Assembly: GCA_049699975.1 (NCBI GenBank) | Contig: JBNAWB010000034.1 | Coordinates: 1-22,460, forward strand | Length of the DNA: 22,460 nucleotides | Source: CAZAGD01 sp049699975 | GTDB lineage: Bacteria; Desulfobacterota; SM23-61 | Direction: 5' to 3' | Shown: positions 15,836-22,460 of the stretch, piece by piece | Numbering within the stretch: the first letter of the stretch is position 1 | How the letters are laid out: every line of letters begins with the position of its first letter | Program-made: the position numbers and the translations under genes | Notes under the pieces: generated by a model | Told to the model about the DNA's origin: nothing | Databases searched by the model: none | What the model saw: the letters and a program-made list of their open reading frames with translations, nothing else

Positions 15836-17140
15836 TTACTGCTTTGGGTCNNNNNNNNNNTTGGGTCCCTTTTCTTCTATGGTAACTTCTTTTATTTCTT
15901 CCCCCACTCTACCCCTGAGACCCGCATATAATAGATATTGCCCTACGGCTAATAGCAGAGGGAAAAATACCTTTACCCATACTCCCTGAAAGATTGCCCC
16001 GACCATTATCCCACCTATGACTACTATCGTAAGGCCCAAAATTAATAAGGAGGTAATGGGCCGGGTTTGGGGCATAATAATGGTTAGAAATACTCCCACA
16101 GCTATTAAGAAGATGAATTCCCCAAAGGGTAGCCATATGGGCCGGAAAATCAATTTGTTCTGAATAATAGAGGCCACCTCTTGGGCATGTTTTTCTACCC
16201 CAGGAAATTTCGGAGAAAATGGAGTAGCCATCAGGTCTTGGACGCCCGCCGCAGTTCCCGCAGCCGTCACCCCCACTAGGACAATTTTATTTTTAAAAAC
16301 TTCTTTAGTTACTTTTCCCGCTAAAACATCAGCCGCTGAATAATGGGGAACAGTTTGATTGCCCCCATAATAATTGATGAGCATCATCCCTTGGGTATTG
16401 GTCGGCAAAATTGTTTTTCCCAAACGAATTGATTGACCTACCCGGACAGCTATATCTCCTCGGGACAACCCTAAATAAGCAGCAGCTATCTGCAGACTAA
16501 AAGAGGGATAGTAATGACCTGCAAATTCAATAAGCAAGGGATCCCAACGGACTTTGCCATCAGGATCAGGAATAACATTGATATGTCCTAAAGCTTTTGC
16601 CCCTTGTACCACTTCCAGGACTGGAGCAAATATTTCTTTGGCTGTTAGAGGAGGGAAATCAGAAAATTTCTGGGGATCATCGAAAAGAAGCAAAGAAAAA
16701 GGAGCGATATGCGCCGGAGTCTTTAATTTTTTCTCGTCCTCTGGTTTTCCCAAGGTAAAGTAAAAAGGATAAATAACATTTCCCGCCCTCTTGGTAGCTT
16801 CGCCCAAGATTTGATCTTCCGGGGAGGCTTCTTTGCCCGGAAGAGGCAAAAACATTATATCAACGGCAATGATTTTGGCTTCACTGGCGGCTATCTTAGT
16901 AATTAATTCGGCCACCTTCGATCTGGGCCAAGGCCATCTCCCTACCTGATTCATAGAAGAGTCATCAATGGCCACGATCGCTATCTCTGGAGGGGGCTTA
17001 AGTGTCCCTCTCATTCTTAGACTTAGATCATAAAACTTGCCGTGGACAGTATCCCAAACTCCCCCAGGCAGAAAGAAAAGGACAGCCATCAAGATAGTAA
17101 GGCCAACGCCCCAGAACATGTCTTTTCTTTTTATTTGCAT
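15836..17140 (-). CDS. CHASE2-domain transmembrane sensor (probably the N-terminal half of a receptor kinase)
   Basis: CHASE2 is an extracytoplasmic sensory domain found in front of cyclases, histidine kinases and Ser/Thr kinases. The protein has one N-terminal membrane helix (about residues 8-28) and a large periplasmic CHASE2 region (about 30-330; hallmarks IAIVAIDDSSMNQVGRWPWPRS, IAVDIMFLP, GHINVIPDPDGKVR, MLINYYGG, KNKIVLVGVTA, MATPFSPKFPGVEKHAQEVASI). Three C-terminal membrane helices follow (about 337-410), then a short cytoplasmic stub ending at the N gap. This TM-CHASE2-3TM layout normally precedes a cytoplasmic output domain; the kinase lies just beyond the gap. The stop at 15836 is reached only by reading through ten Ns and is probably artificial. 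The LysM-FecR gene lies 30 bases upstream and may be a periplasmic partner. Confidence 0.9.
   Translation of the reverse strand: MQIKRKDMFWGVGLTILMAVLFFLPGGVWDTVHGKFYDLSLRMRGTLKPPPEIAIVAIDDSSMNQVGRWPWPRSKVAELITKIAASEAKIIAVDIMFLPLPGKEASPEDQILGEATKRAGNVIYPFYFTLGKPEDEKKLKTPAHIAPFSLLLFDDPQKFSDFPPLTAKEIFAPVLEVVQGAKALGHINVIPDPDGKVRWDPLLIEFAGHYYPSFSLQIAAAYLGLSRGDIAVRVGQSIRLGKTILPTNTQGMMLINYYGGNQTVPHYSAADVLAGKVTKEVFKNKIVLVGVTAAGTAAGVQDLMATPFSPKFPGVEKHAQEVASIIQNKLIFRPIWLPFGEFIFLIAVGVFLTIIMPQTRPITSLLILGLTIVVIGGIMVGAIFQGVWVKVFFPLLLAVGQYLLYAGLRGRVGEEIKEVTIEEKGPXXXXDPKQ
15851..15860. other. Assembly gap (10 N) with duplicated flanks
   Basis: Ten Ns are flanked on both sides by the same 7 bases, TTGGGTC (15844-15850 and 15861-15867). 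This pattern is expected when a scaffolder places a nominal gap between two contigs whose ends actually overlap. Removing the Ns and one copy of the repeat (17 bases) leaves one continuous reading frame across the two neighbouring genes. Confidence 0.95.
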
Positions 17141-17170
17141 ATACTTCTTTGGTTAATTAGCCCTTTTTTC

Positions 17171-18235
17171 TTATGGCAACCTTGCGGGAGGAGTAAAATC
17201 CAAATCCCTTTCTTCATTCCATCTAACCCATTCATCCTGCCGTTCTTGATTTATGTCAAAAGATGCAGGCGTAGTTATATATTTATCGGTAATAGTGATT
17301 TCCTGAAATTGGCGCAAAACAATCTGCGTCCACTCTTCCCGGGAAACCTCTTTGGGGCCAGCAACCTCATGGGGACCTGCTACTTCTTTGGGGGGACCTA
17401 TATAAGGGGCCCGGCCAGGTTTAGCCGGTGGAGCTTTGGGGAAGGGGTTGTATACATTAACCTCCCCTTGGTACACTTTGACTTTAATAACTCTATTTTC
17501 AGCCACTATTACTTGATAAGTCGTTCCTTGAACTCCAGCAATGGCTGTAGGGGTACGCACGTCATAACGAGAACCTGGATTAAAAAATTTAGTGGCCTTA
17601 GTCCAGAGTTTGCCCAAAGAGAGGTCTAAACTTGTGGAATGCTTTTTAACGGCTGGGATCTCTTCAATTTTAGCAATGGTTAGGAGAGAATTTTCAGCGA
17701 GCCTTACTACGCTTTGATTATCCAAAATAATCTCCGCCCGTGATTTAGCCAGAACCTTGATTTGATCTTTCTCGTACAAAATCATATTGGGTTGAGCTGT
17801 AGTCCATGAAGAACTATCTTTCTTTTTTACTTGGACCTGGCCGGACAAAAAAGTAACTACAGCTTTATTAGCCCGCACTTTTGTTTCCGCTGGTAGTTCT
17901 TCTTTTTCTACCGGTACTTGTGGCGGAGCTAAGGGGGGAGTCGGTTTCTCGATTCTCGGGCTCCTTTCTTGCAGCCATTTTTTCATGGCTTCTCGACTGG
18001 GAAATTTAATCGTTTGTCCAACATAAATTAAATTAATATCTTTTATTTTCGGATTCTCTTGGCGCAGGTACTCACCTATTAAAGGATCATATTGGCCATA
18101 GACTTTAAAAGATAAGTAGCTAATGGTATCTCCCTTACGAACCTTTATAAGTTGACCTTCATCGGCATGCAAGGGAATTAATATAAGAAGGAAGGAAATT
18201 AAAAAGAAAAACTTGCGGATAAGGACTTCCTTCAT
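17171..18235 (-). CDS. Secreted LysM-FecR domain protein
   Basis: The 354-residue protein has an N-terminal signal peptide (about 1-24, ending LHADEG). A LysM peptidoglycan-binding domain follows (about 28-75; IKVRKGDTISYLSFKVYG, NLIYVGQTIKFP), then a Pro/Glu-rich linker. A FecR-type beta domain (about 125-235) contains AVVTFLSGQVQVKK, ILDNQSVVRLAENSLL, the DVRTPTAIAGVQGTTYQV signature and VKVYQGEVNVYNP. Near the C-terminus is a short repeat, PKEVAG-PHEVAG-PKEV. No membrane helix follows, so it is not a classical FecR anti-sigma factor but a cell-wall-bound periplasmic protein. It probably shares a transcript with the CHASE2 gene and could supply its ligand or read envelope state; that role is inferred. 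A GGAGAAACCTCC inverted repeat overlaps the ribosome site region. Confidence 0.88.
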   Translation of the reverse strand: MKEVLIRKFFFLISFLLILIPLHADEGQLIKVRKGDTISYLSFKVYGQYDPLIGEYLRQENPKIKDINLIYVGQTIKFPSREAMKKWLQERSPRIEKPTPPLAPPQVPVEKEELPAETKVRANKAVVTFLSGQVQVKKKDSSSWTTAQPNMILYEKDQIKVLAKSRAEIILDNQSVVRLAENSLLTIAKIEEIPAVKKHSTSLDLSLGKLWTKATKFFNPGSRYDVRTPTAIAGVQGTTYQVIVAENRVIKVKVYQGEVNVYNPFPKAPPAKPGRAPYIGPPKEVAGPHEVAGPKEVSREEWTQIVLRQFQEITITDKYITTPASFDINQERQDEWVRWNEERDLDFTPPARLP

Positions 18236-18303
18236 GCGGAGGTTTCTCCTGCTTGCGCTTCGTTTCTTAAAAAGCTTTTTCTTCTCCAGAGATCAAAAAT
18301 TAC

Positions 18304-18957
18304 TTAAAGAGCTGGCTGTAAAACTATGATCTCTAAATTTTCAGGAAGATCTTTCCTGGTAATTTGCAGCTCACTCGTTTGGTAGGTCTTAGCATTCTTC
18401 CCCCTGGTAAATTCTTCTACAGGCGCTAAAGGAAAGCCACAGTGAGCAGTCTTATAGTGCATAGGAATAGCGATCTTGGGTTGAATCTTGGCCACTGTTT
18501 TGCTGGCTTGGGCCGGATCAATAGTATATACGCCCCCTACCGGTATAAGAAGTAAATCCACTTGGCCAATCTGTTTTAGTTGTTCTTCCGTGGGAATATG
18601 GCCTAAATCACCTAAATGGCATACTTTGATTTCCTCAAGGGTAAAGCAAAAAATTGTATTCTCACCCCTTTGGCTCCCCTTACCCTCATCATGAAAAGCA
18701 GGAATACCTTTTATTTCCAAATCTTTATAATGATGAATCCCCTTACCTTTTATAACCTGCGGCTTCCCTAAAAGTCCCTTTACATGATTGTGGTCAGCAT
18801 GATCATGGCTCACCAAAACAATGTCGGCCTGGTCTGGAATAGGCCCATAACTTATGGCCCCGCCAAAGCCACCAGGTTCATAGGGATCAGTAATAAGGCG
18901 CAGACCTTTTTCCGAAGCAAAGTAAAAAGCAGCATGCCCATACCATTTTACTTTCAT
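18304..18957 (-). CDS. Metallo-beta-lactamase-fold metal-dependent hydrolase (UPF0173-like)
   Basis: The 217-residue protein belongs to the MBL superfamily. It has the metal-binding motif H-x-H-x-D-H (His51, His53, Asp55, His56), the opening KVKWYGHAAFYF, ITDPY near residue 22, a HLGDLGH segment and a late IPMHYKT. This is the usual layout of the L-ascorbate-6-phosphate-lactonase/UPF0173 group. No signal peptide is visible, so it should be cytoplasmic. The substrate cannot be told from sequence. AAAGGAG precedes the ATG, and the gene lies 14 bases after dksA, so the two are probably co-transcribed. Nothing ties it to the T6SS except co-orientation. Confidence 0.88.
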   Translation of the reverse strand: MKVKWYGHAAFYFASEKGLRLITDPYEPGGFGGAISYGPIPDQADIVLVSHDHADHNHVKGLLGKPQVIKGKGIHHYKDLEIKGIPAFHDEGKGSQRGENTIFCFTLEEIKVCHLGDLGHIPTEEQLKQIGQVDLLLIPVGGVYTIDPAQASKTVAKIQPKIAIPMHYKTAHCGFPLAPVEEFTRGKNAKTYQTSELQITRKDLPENLEIIVLQPAL

Positions 18958-18971
18958 CGGCAGCTCCTTTC

Positions 18972-19340
18972 TTACCCTAGAGGGATTTTCTTTTTTTCTT
19001 CAGCCTCTGCTTTGGTCTTGCATTCAATACAGAGCGTCGTCACTGGACGAGCTTTGAGCCTCTCCTCCGAAATCTCTTCCCCGCATTCTTCGCAAATACC
19101 GAAAGTGCCCTCTTCAATTCTTTGGAGCGCTTCCTTTATCTTTAAAATTAATTTTCGCTCGCGGTCGCGAATCCGCAGTAGAAAATTCCGGTCAGTTTCC
19201 AAGTTGGCTCGATCCGTAGGATCAGGAAAAGTATTCTTGTCATTGGTCATACCCGAAACAGTCTTTTCCGCTTCACTGAGCAACGTCTCTAAACGCTCGT
19301 TCAGAAGCTCTCTGAAGAATCGGAGCTTCTCCTTGTCCAT
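18972..19340 (-). CDS. dksA: RNA polymerase-binding transcription factor DksA
   Basis: DksA binds the RNA polymerase secondary channel and, with ppGpp, resets transcription in the stringent response. The 122-residue protein has a long coiled coil with the acidic tip motif DPTDRA (Asp40, Asp43). A C4 zinc finger with Cys83, Cys86, Cys104 and Cys107 follows, then a short C-terminal helix. RNRDRERKLI-like and ARPVTTLCIECK segments closely match classical DksA. It is shorter than the Escherichia coli protein (151 residues) at the N-terminus, a common state outside gammaproteobacteria. Having all four cysteines, it is the zinc-containing type. AAGGAAG lies upstream of the ATG. Confidence 0.93.
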   Translation of the reverse strand: MDKEKLRFFRELLNERLETLLSEAEKTVSGMTNDKNTFPDPTDRANLETDRNFLLRIRDRERKLILKIKEALQRIEEGTFGICEECGEEISEERLKARPVTTLCIECKTKAEAEEKKKIPLG

Positions 19341-19380
19341 AAAATTATCTTCCTTGAATATTGATATATTTACTTAAAAC

Positions 19381-19389
19381 AATATACCA
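19381..19389 (-). promoter_or_regulatory. Possible extended -10 element upstream of dksA
   Basis: On the minus strand TGGTATATT is an extended -10-like sequence about 40 bases before the dksA ATG, in the 93-base gap after moaC. No good -35 is visible, so this is tentative. Confidence 0.3.
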
Positions 19390-19433
19390 TATGCGCTATG
19401 TTATCGTCTATCTGATTTTGAACTTCCTTTCGC

Positions 19434-19934
19434 CTATTGGCTTTTCTTTCTTTCAAGTTCTGGTCTCATGAATGTACCGCTTTTACCCCCCGATTTTTTT
19501 AATAATTTGATATCAGAGATGATCATGCCTCTATCTATTGCTTTGCACATATCGTAAATGGTCAAAGCAGCAGCGGCCGTGGCTACTAAGGCTTCCATTT
19601 CCACTCCGGTCTTTCCGGTGTACTTCACTTTAGTGTGAATAACCACTTCAGATTTTTCCTTATCTTCTTGAAACTCAATTTCTACATTTTCTATGGCCAA
19701 GGGATGGCACATAGGAATTAGATCACTGGTCTTCTTGGCGGCCATAATCCCGGCTACTCGCGCTACTGCAAAAACATCCCCTTTCTCTACCTCTTTATCT
19801 TTAATACGCTTTAAGGTCTCTGGCTTCATAATTACCCGCCCTGAAGCTACTGCCTCCCTCTGCGTAATTGGTTTATCCCCCACATCCACCATGCGTGCTC
19901 TTCCTTCCTCATCGAAATGACTAAGTTTAGCCAT
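19434..19934 (-). CDS. moaC: Cyclic pyranopterin monophosphate synthase MoaC
   Basis: MoaC converts the 3',8-cyclo-dihydro-GTP made by MoaA into cyclic pyranopterin monophosphate, an early step of molybdenum cofactor synthesis. The 166-residue length is usual. Motifs are LSHFDEEGRARMVDVGDKPIT, GDVFAVARVAGIMAAKKTSDLIPMCHPL, TGKTGVEMEALVA and YDMCKAIDRGM. Asp128 and Lys131 in the last motif fall at the same numbers as the catalytic residues of the E. coli enzyme. GGGAGGGG precedes the ATG. The gene is divergent from comM. Its presence fits an organism using molybdenum or tungsten enzymes, but no other moa gene is in the window. Confidence 0.96.
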   Translation of the reverse strand: MAKLSHFDEEGRARMVDVGDKPITQREAVASGRVIMKPETLKRIKDKEVEKGDVFAVARVAGIMAAKKTSDLIPMCHPLAIENVEIEFQEDKEKSEVVIHTKVKYTGKTGVEMEALVATAAAALTIYDMCKAIDRGMIISDIKLLKKSGGKSGTFMRPELERKKSQ

Positions 19935-19995
19935 TTTCCCCTCCCATTATTCTTTTCGACAGATTATTAATGCTTCTTATATAAATTTTTATTTA

Positions 19996-20024
19996 TTGCC
20001 TTGGTTTTCCACTTTTGTTATAAG
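19996..20024 (+). promoter_or_regulatory. Probable comM promoter
   Basis: TTGCCT (19996-20001) and an extended -10, TGTTATAAG (the hexamer TATAAG at 20019-20024), are 17 bases apart and about 60 bases before the comM ATG. It lies in the 150-base moaC-comM divergent gap. No repeat or operator stands out in that gap. Confidence 0.5.
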
Positions 20025-20084
20025 TAATTTAAAAAAATTCCCCCGTCAATGACTAAATTGGTTTTTCTAAAATAGGAGCTACTT

Positions 20085-21614
20085 ATGTTAGCCAAGGTTT
20101 TGAGTGGAGCAATCTTAGGTATTGACGCTTATATAGTTGAGGTGGAAGTTGATATAGCTCAAGGCCTGCCCGTCTTCAATACAGTAGGCCTTCCTGATGG
20201 AGCAGTAAAAGAAGCCAAAGAGCGCGTCAAATCAGCCATTAAAAATTCGGGCTATGAATTCCCACCGAAAAGGATAACGGTAAACCTGGCGCCGGCTGAT
20301 GTTAAAAAAGAAGGTGCCGGGTTCGATCTTCCCATGGCTGTCGGCATCTTGACCGCTTTAGAAGTCGTTTCCAAGGAATATCTCTCTGAATATCTTCTTC
20401 TGGGAGAATTATCTCTTGATGGCCGGGTAAAACCAATTAGAGGCGCTCTTTCTTTAGCCATGGCCGCCAAGAATAATGGCAAAAAAGGAATTATCCTTCC
20501 TAAGGAAAATGCCGAAGAGGCCGCCGTTGTCCAGGGCGTGGAAGTTTTGGGAGTTGATTTTCTTTCTGTAGTTGTTGATTTTCTCAATGGTCAAAAAGCC
20601 CTTACGCCCACGACTGTGGACATCCAGGAAATTTTCCATCGCGAGAAACATTATCAGGAAGACTTTAACGAAGTAAAGGGGCAAGAGCATGTGAAGCGCG
20701 CCCTCGAAATAGCTGCGGCCGGCGGGCATAACATCATTATGATTGGCCCTCCGGGAGCAGGGAAGACTATGCTGGCCAAGAGAATTTCCACCATTCTCCC
20801 TGACCTTTCTTTTGAAGAGGCGATTGAGATTACCCGCATCTATAGCGTCATGGGGCTCCTTCCTCCCCACAGTTCTTTGATGGCCACTCGACCTTTCCGC
20901 TCGCCGCACCATACTATTTCGGATGCCGGTCTTATTGGCGGAGGTCAGATCCCCAAACCAGGAGAAGTAAGCCTTTCTCACAACGGTGTTCTTTTTTTGG
21001 ATGAATTGCCCGAATTCAAGAAAAATGTCTTAGAAGTCCTGCGCCAACCACTGGAAGATGGAAGAGTAACTATCTCGCGCGCCCTATCTTCTTTAACCTT
21101 TCCGGCCTCTTTCATGTTAGTAGCGGCTATGAATCCATGTCCCTGCGGTTTTTATACTGATCCTAATCGCGAATGTACCTGCACATTACCTCAAATATTG
21201 CGTTACCGCTCCAAGATTTCCGGACCTTTGCTGGATCGCATTGACATTCATATCGAAGTCCCGGCAGTTCGCTACCGCGATCTAACAGGCGATACACCCG
21301 CCGAAGACTCGGCTGCGATCAAAGAAAGAGTTAATCGGGCCCGAGAAATCCAGCGGGAAAGGTTCGCCGGTAAAAAAATTTACTGTAATGCCCAGATGAC
21401 TCCCCGCCACTTAAAGAAATATTGCCAAATCGGAGAAGATTCAAAATCTCTTTTAGAACAAGCCATAGATAAACTTGGCCTTTCGGCCCGGGCTTACACC
21501 CGCATCTTAAAAATTGCCCGCACCATTGCTGACTTAGAAGGATTGGAAAATATAACTTCCGCCCATATAGCGGAAGCGATCCAATACCGCAGTTTGGACC
21601 GCACCCTTCTTTAA
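20085..21614 (+). CDS. comM: YifB/ComM family Mg-chelatase-like AAA+ ATPase
   Basis: ComM is a hexameric AAA+ helicase that promotes branch migration of integrated single-stranded DNA in natural transformation; YifB homologues are widespread also in non-transformable bacteria. The 509-residue protein has the N-terminal ComM domain ([59 protein letters not shown]). The AAA+ core follows with Walker A GPPGAGKT (221-228), Walker B with Asp306-Glu307 (LFLDELPEF) and an arginine-rich DRIDIH region. A CPC...CTC zinc-like cluster lies at Cys352, 354, 364 and 366, and the Mg-chelatase C-terminal helical domain is complete. TAGGAG precedes the ATG. It is the only plus-strand gene and converges with the histidine kinase, 33 bases apart. 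Confidence 0.95.
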   Translation: MLAKVLSGAILGIDAYIVEVEVDIAQGLPVFNTVGLPDGAVKEAKERVKSAIKNSGYEFPPKRITVNLAPADVKKEGAGFDLPMAVGILTALEVVSKEYLSEYLLLGELSLDGRVKPIRGALSLAMAAKNNGKKGIILPKENAEEAAVVQGVEVLGVDFLSVVVDFLNGQKALTPTTVDIQEIFHREKHYQEDFNEVKGQEHVKRALEIAAAGGHNIIMIGPPGAGKTMLAKRISTILPDLSFEEAIEITRIYSVMGLLPPHSSLMATRPFRSPHHTISDAGLIGGGQIPKPGEVSLSHNGVLFLDELPEFKKNVLEVLRQPLEDGRVTISRALSSLTFPASFMLVAAMNPCPCGFYTDPNRECTCTLPQILRYRSKISGPLLDRIDIHIEVPAVRYRDLTGDTPAEDSAAIKERVNRAREIQRERFAGKKIYCNAQMTPRHLKKYCQIGEDSKSLLEQAIDKLGLSARAYTRILKIARTIADLEGLENITSAHIAEAIQYRSLDRTLL

Positions 21615-21647
21615 AAAATTTGATTTTCCTTATATTTGAGCAAGAGC

Positions 21648-22415
21648 TCAGGAAGGTGGCAGGGGAAAGGTGACCCTGAAAACCGTTTCTCCTTTTTGGA
21701 ATGAATAATCGAAAGAAGCATCATATTTAGATAAAATTTCCTTGGCTACGAATAATCCCAAGCCCCTGTGTTTTCTTCCTTTGGTGGTGAAAAATGGTGT
21801 GAAGAGATATGGTCTCATTTCTTCCGGCAATCCACATCCGGTATCTTTTATGCTCACTTGCAGATTATCGCCAACTTTTTCTGTGATTATAGTAAGCACT
21901 TTCGCGGGAGAATTTTCCATAGCTTCTATAGCATTGGAGATCAAATTTATAAAGCTCTGCGAAAAATCGTGATAATAGCCCTTGAATGGCGGCAAGGGCG
22001 CTAAATACTTTTCCACGCGCACCTGGTGTTTAAAAAAAAGATTATTGCGCAAAAAAGAAAGTAGATGGTTCAGCAAATCATTCAGCTGAATCATCTGCGG
22101 CTCTTTTTGATCATCGATCATTTCTTTGGGAATTAACTCTTCTATCAAAACTTTAAAGCGATCAATTTGAACTAGGCATTGATTAACTTGTTCATGAATA
22201 GCAGAAGAAATTTTTTCTCCCTCTTTGGCCATCATTCTCTGCAACATCTCCATCTGCATGCCCAAGATTTGCACGCCTCCATTTAAATTATGGATAAGCC
22301 CTTTGACTAAAGACCCAATAGTAGCTTCCCCATATCTTTCCACAAAAGCAGCGAAAAGTTTAGCAGCCTCTGGATAAGCTGAGTTTTTCTTTAAAAGTGT
22401 ACTCTTGGGAGGCAA
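21648..22415 (-). CDS. Soluble sensor histidine kinase
   Basis: The 255-residue protein has no membrane helix. The dimerisation/phosphoacceptor helix is GLIHNLNGGVQILGMQMEML with His42. The HATPase domain has the N box NLISNAIEAM (Asn161), DTGCGLP (Asp191) and the TTKGRKHRGLGLFVAKEIL lid/G2 region, so it should be catalytically complete. The H box resembles the IHNLNGPLQ-type kinases common in Desulfobacterota-like genomes, but with Gly in place of the usual Pro. The start is a TTG with AAAGGAG upstream; no better start is visible. Lacking any sensory domain, it probably depends on a partner protein. No response regulator is in the window. The short region upstream might hold the end of another gene. 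Confidence 0.88.
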   Translation of the reverse strand: MPPKSTLLKKNSAYPEAAKLFAAFVERYGEATIGSLVKGLIHNLNGGVQILGMQMEMLQRMMAKEGEKISSAIHEQVNQCLVQIDRFKVLIEELIPKEMIDDQKEPQMIQLNDLLNHLLSFLRNNLFFKHQVRVEKYLAPLPPFKGYYHDFSQSFINLISNAIEAMENSPAKVLTIITEKVGDNLQVSIKDTGCGLPEEMRPYLFTPFFTTKGRKHRGLGLFVAKEILSKYDASFDYSFQKGETVFRVTFPLPPS

Positions 22416-22460
22416 AATTTTCTCCTTTCGAGATTTTTTACCATATTTCTTTTAATGTTG

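Noticed and set aside
17042..17629. Plus-strand open frame of 195 codons opposite the CHASE2/FecR junction
   Set aside because: Antisense to the FecR domain, no family resemblance, no ribosome site.
18784..19377. Plus-strand open frame of 197 codons opposite the hydrolase and dksA
   Set aside because: It lies antisense to two clearly recognisable genes and its Ser-rich composition is that of a shadow frame.
20454..20981. Minus-strand open frame of 175 codons inside comM
   Set aside because: Antisense to the conserved AAA+ core of ComM.
22438..22460. Possible end of an upstream minus-strand gene (stop TAA at 22438-22440)
   Set aside because: Only about six codons are visible, too few to support a gene.

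Overview
This window is dominated by a type VI secretion system (T6SS) gene cluster on the minus strand, followed to the right by housekeeping and regulatory genes. An outer-membrane lipoprotein (TssJ), T6SS core genes, DksA, MoaC and moderate base composition point to a diderm bacterium, probably of the Desulfobacterota (former Deltaproteobacteria) type. That placement is an inference from family resemblance and could be wrong. One run of ten Ns (15851-15860) shows that the sequence is a scaffolded draft assembly.

Layout, read in the direction of transcription (right to left): moaC, dksA, a metallo-beta-lactamase-fold hydrolase, a secreted LysM-FecR protein, a CHASE2 sensor and a Ser/Thr kinase (split by the N gap, very probably one fused receptor kinase). 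A near-consensus sigma-70 promoter follows. The T6SS operon then runs: a large unrecognised Cys-rich protein with a repetitive threonine-containing tail, a TagH-like protein without an FHA domain, tssJ, tssK, tssL, tssM, tagF, tssA, tssB, tssC, hcp, tssE. On the far right, comM is on the plus strand, convergent with a soluble histidine kinase on the minus strand. Inverted-repeat elements lie between hcp and tssE and downstream of tssE. tssF, tssG, tssH/clpV, vgrG, PAAR genes and effectors are not in the window.

Working together: TssJ-L-M form the membrane complex, TssK and TssE belong to the baseplate, TssA organises tail assembly, TssB-C form the sheath and Hcp the inner tube. TagF, the TagH-like protein and the kinase resemble the threonine phosphorylation pathway of the Pseudomonas H1-T6SS (PpkA, PppA, Fha1, TagF), but rearranged. 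The kinase seems to be fused to a CHASE2 periplasmic sensor, the Fha-like protein has no FHA domain, no PppA phosphatase is present, and the large neighbour carries six copies of an acidic-(E/Q)-T-(V/L)-I-(L/I/V) motif that look like a phosphothreonine docking array. This rearranged signalling module is the most novel part of the window.
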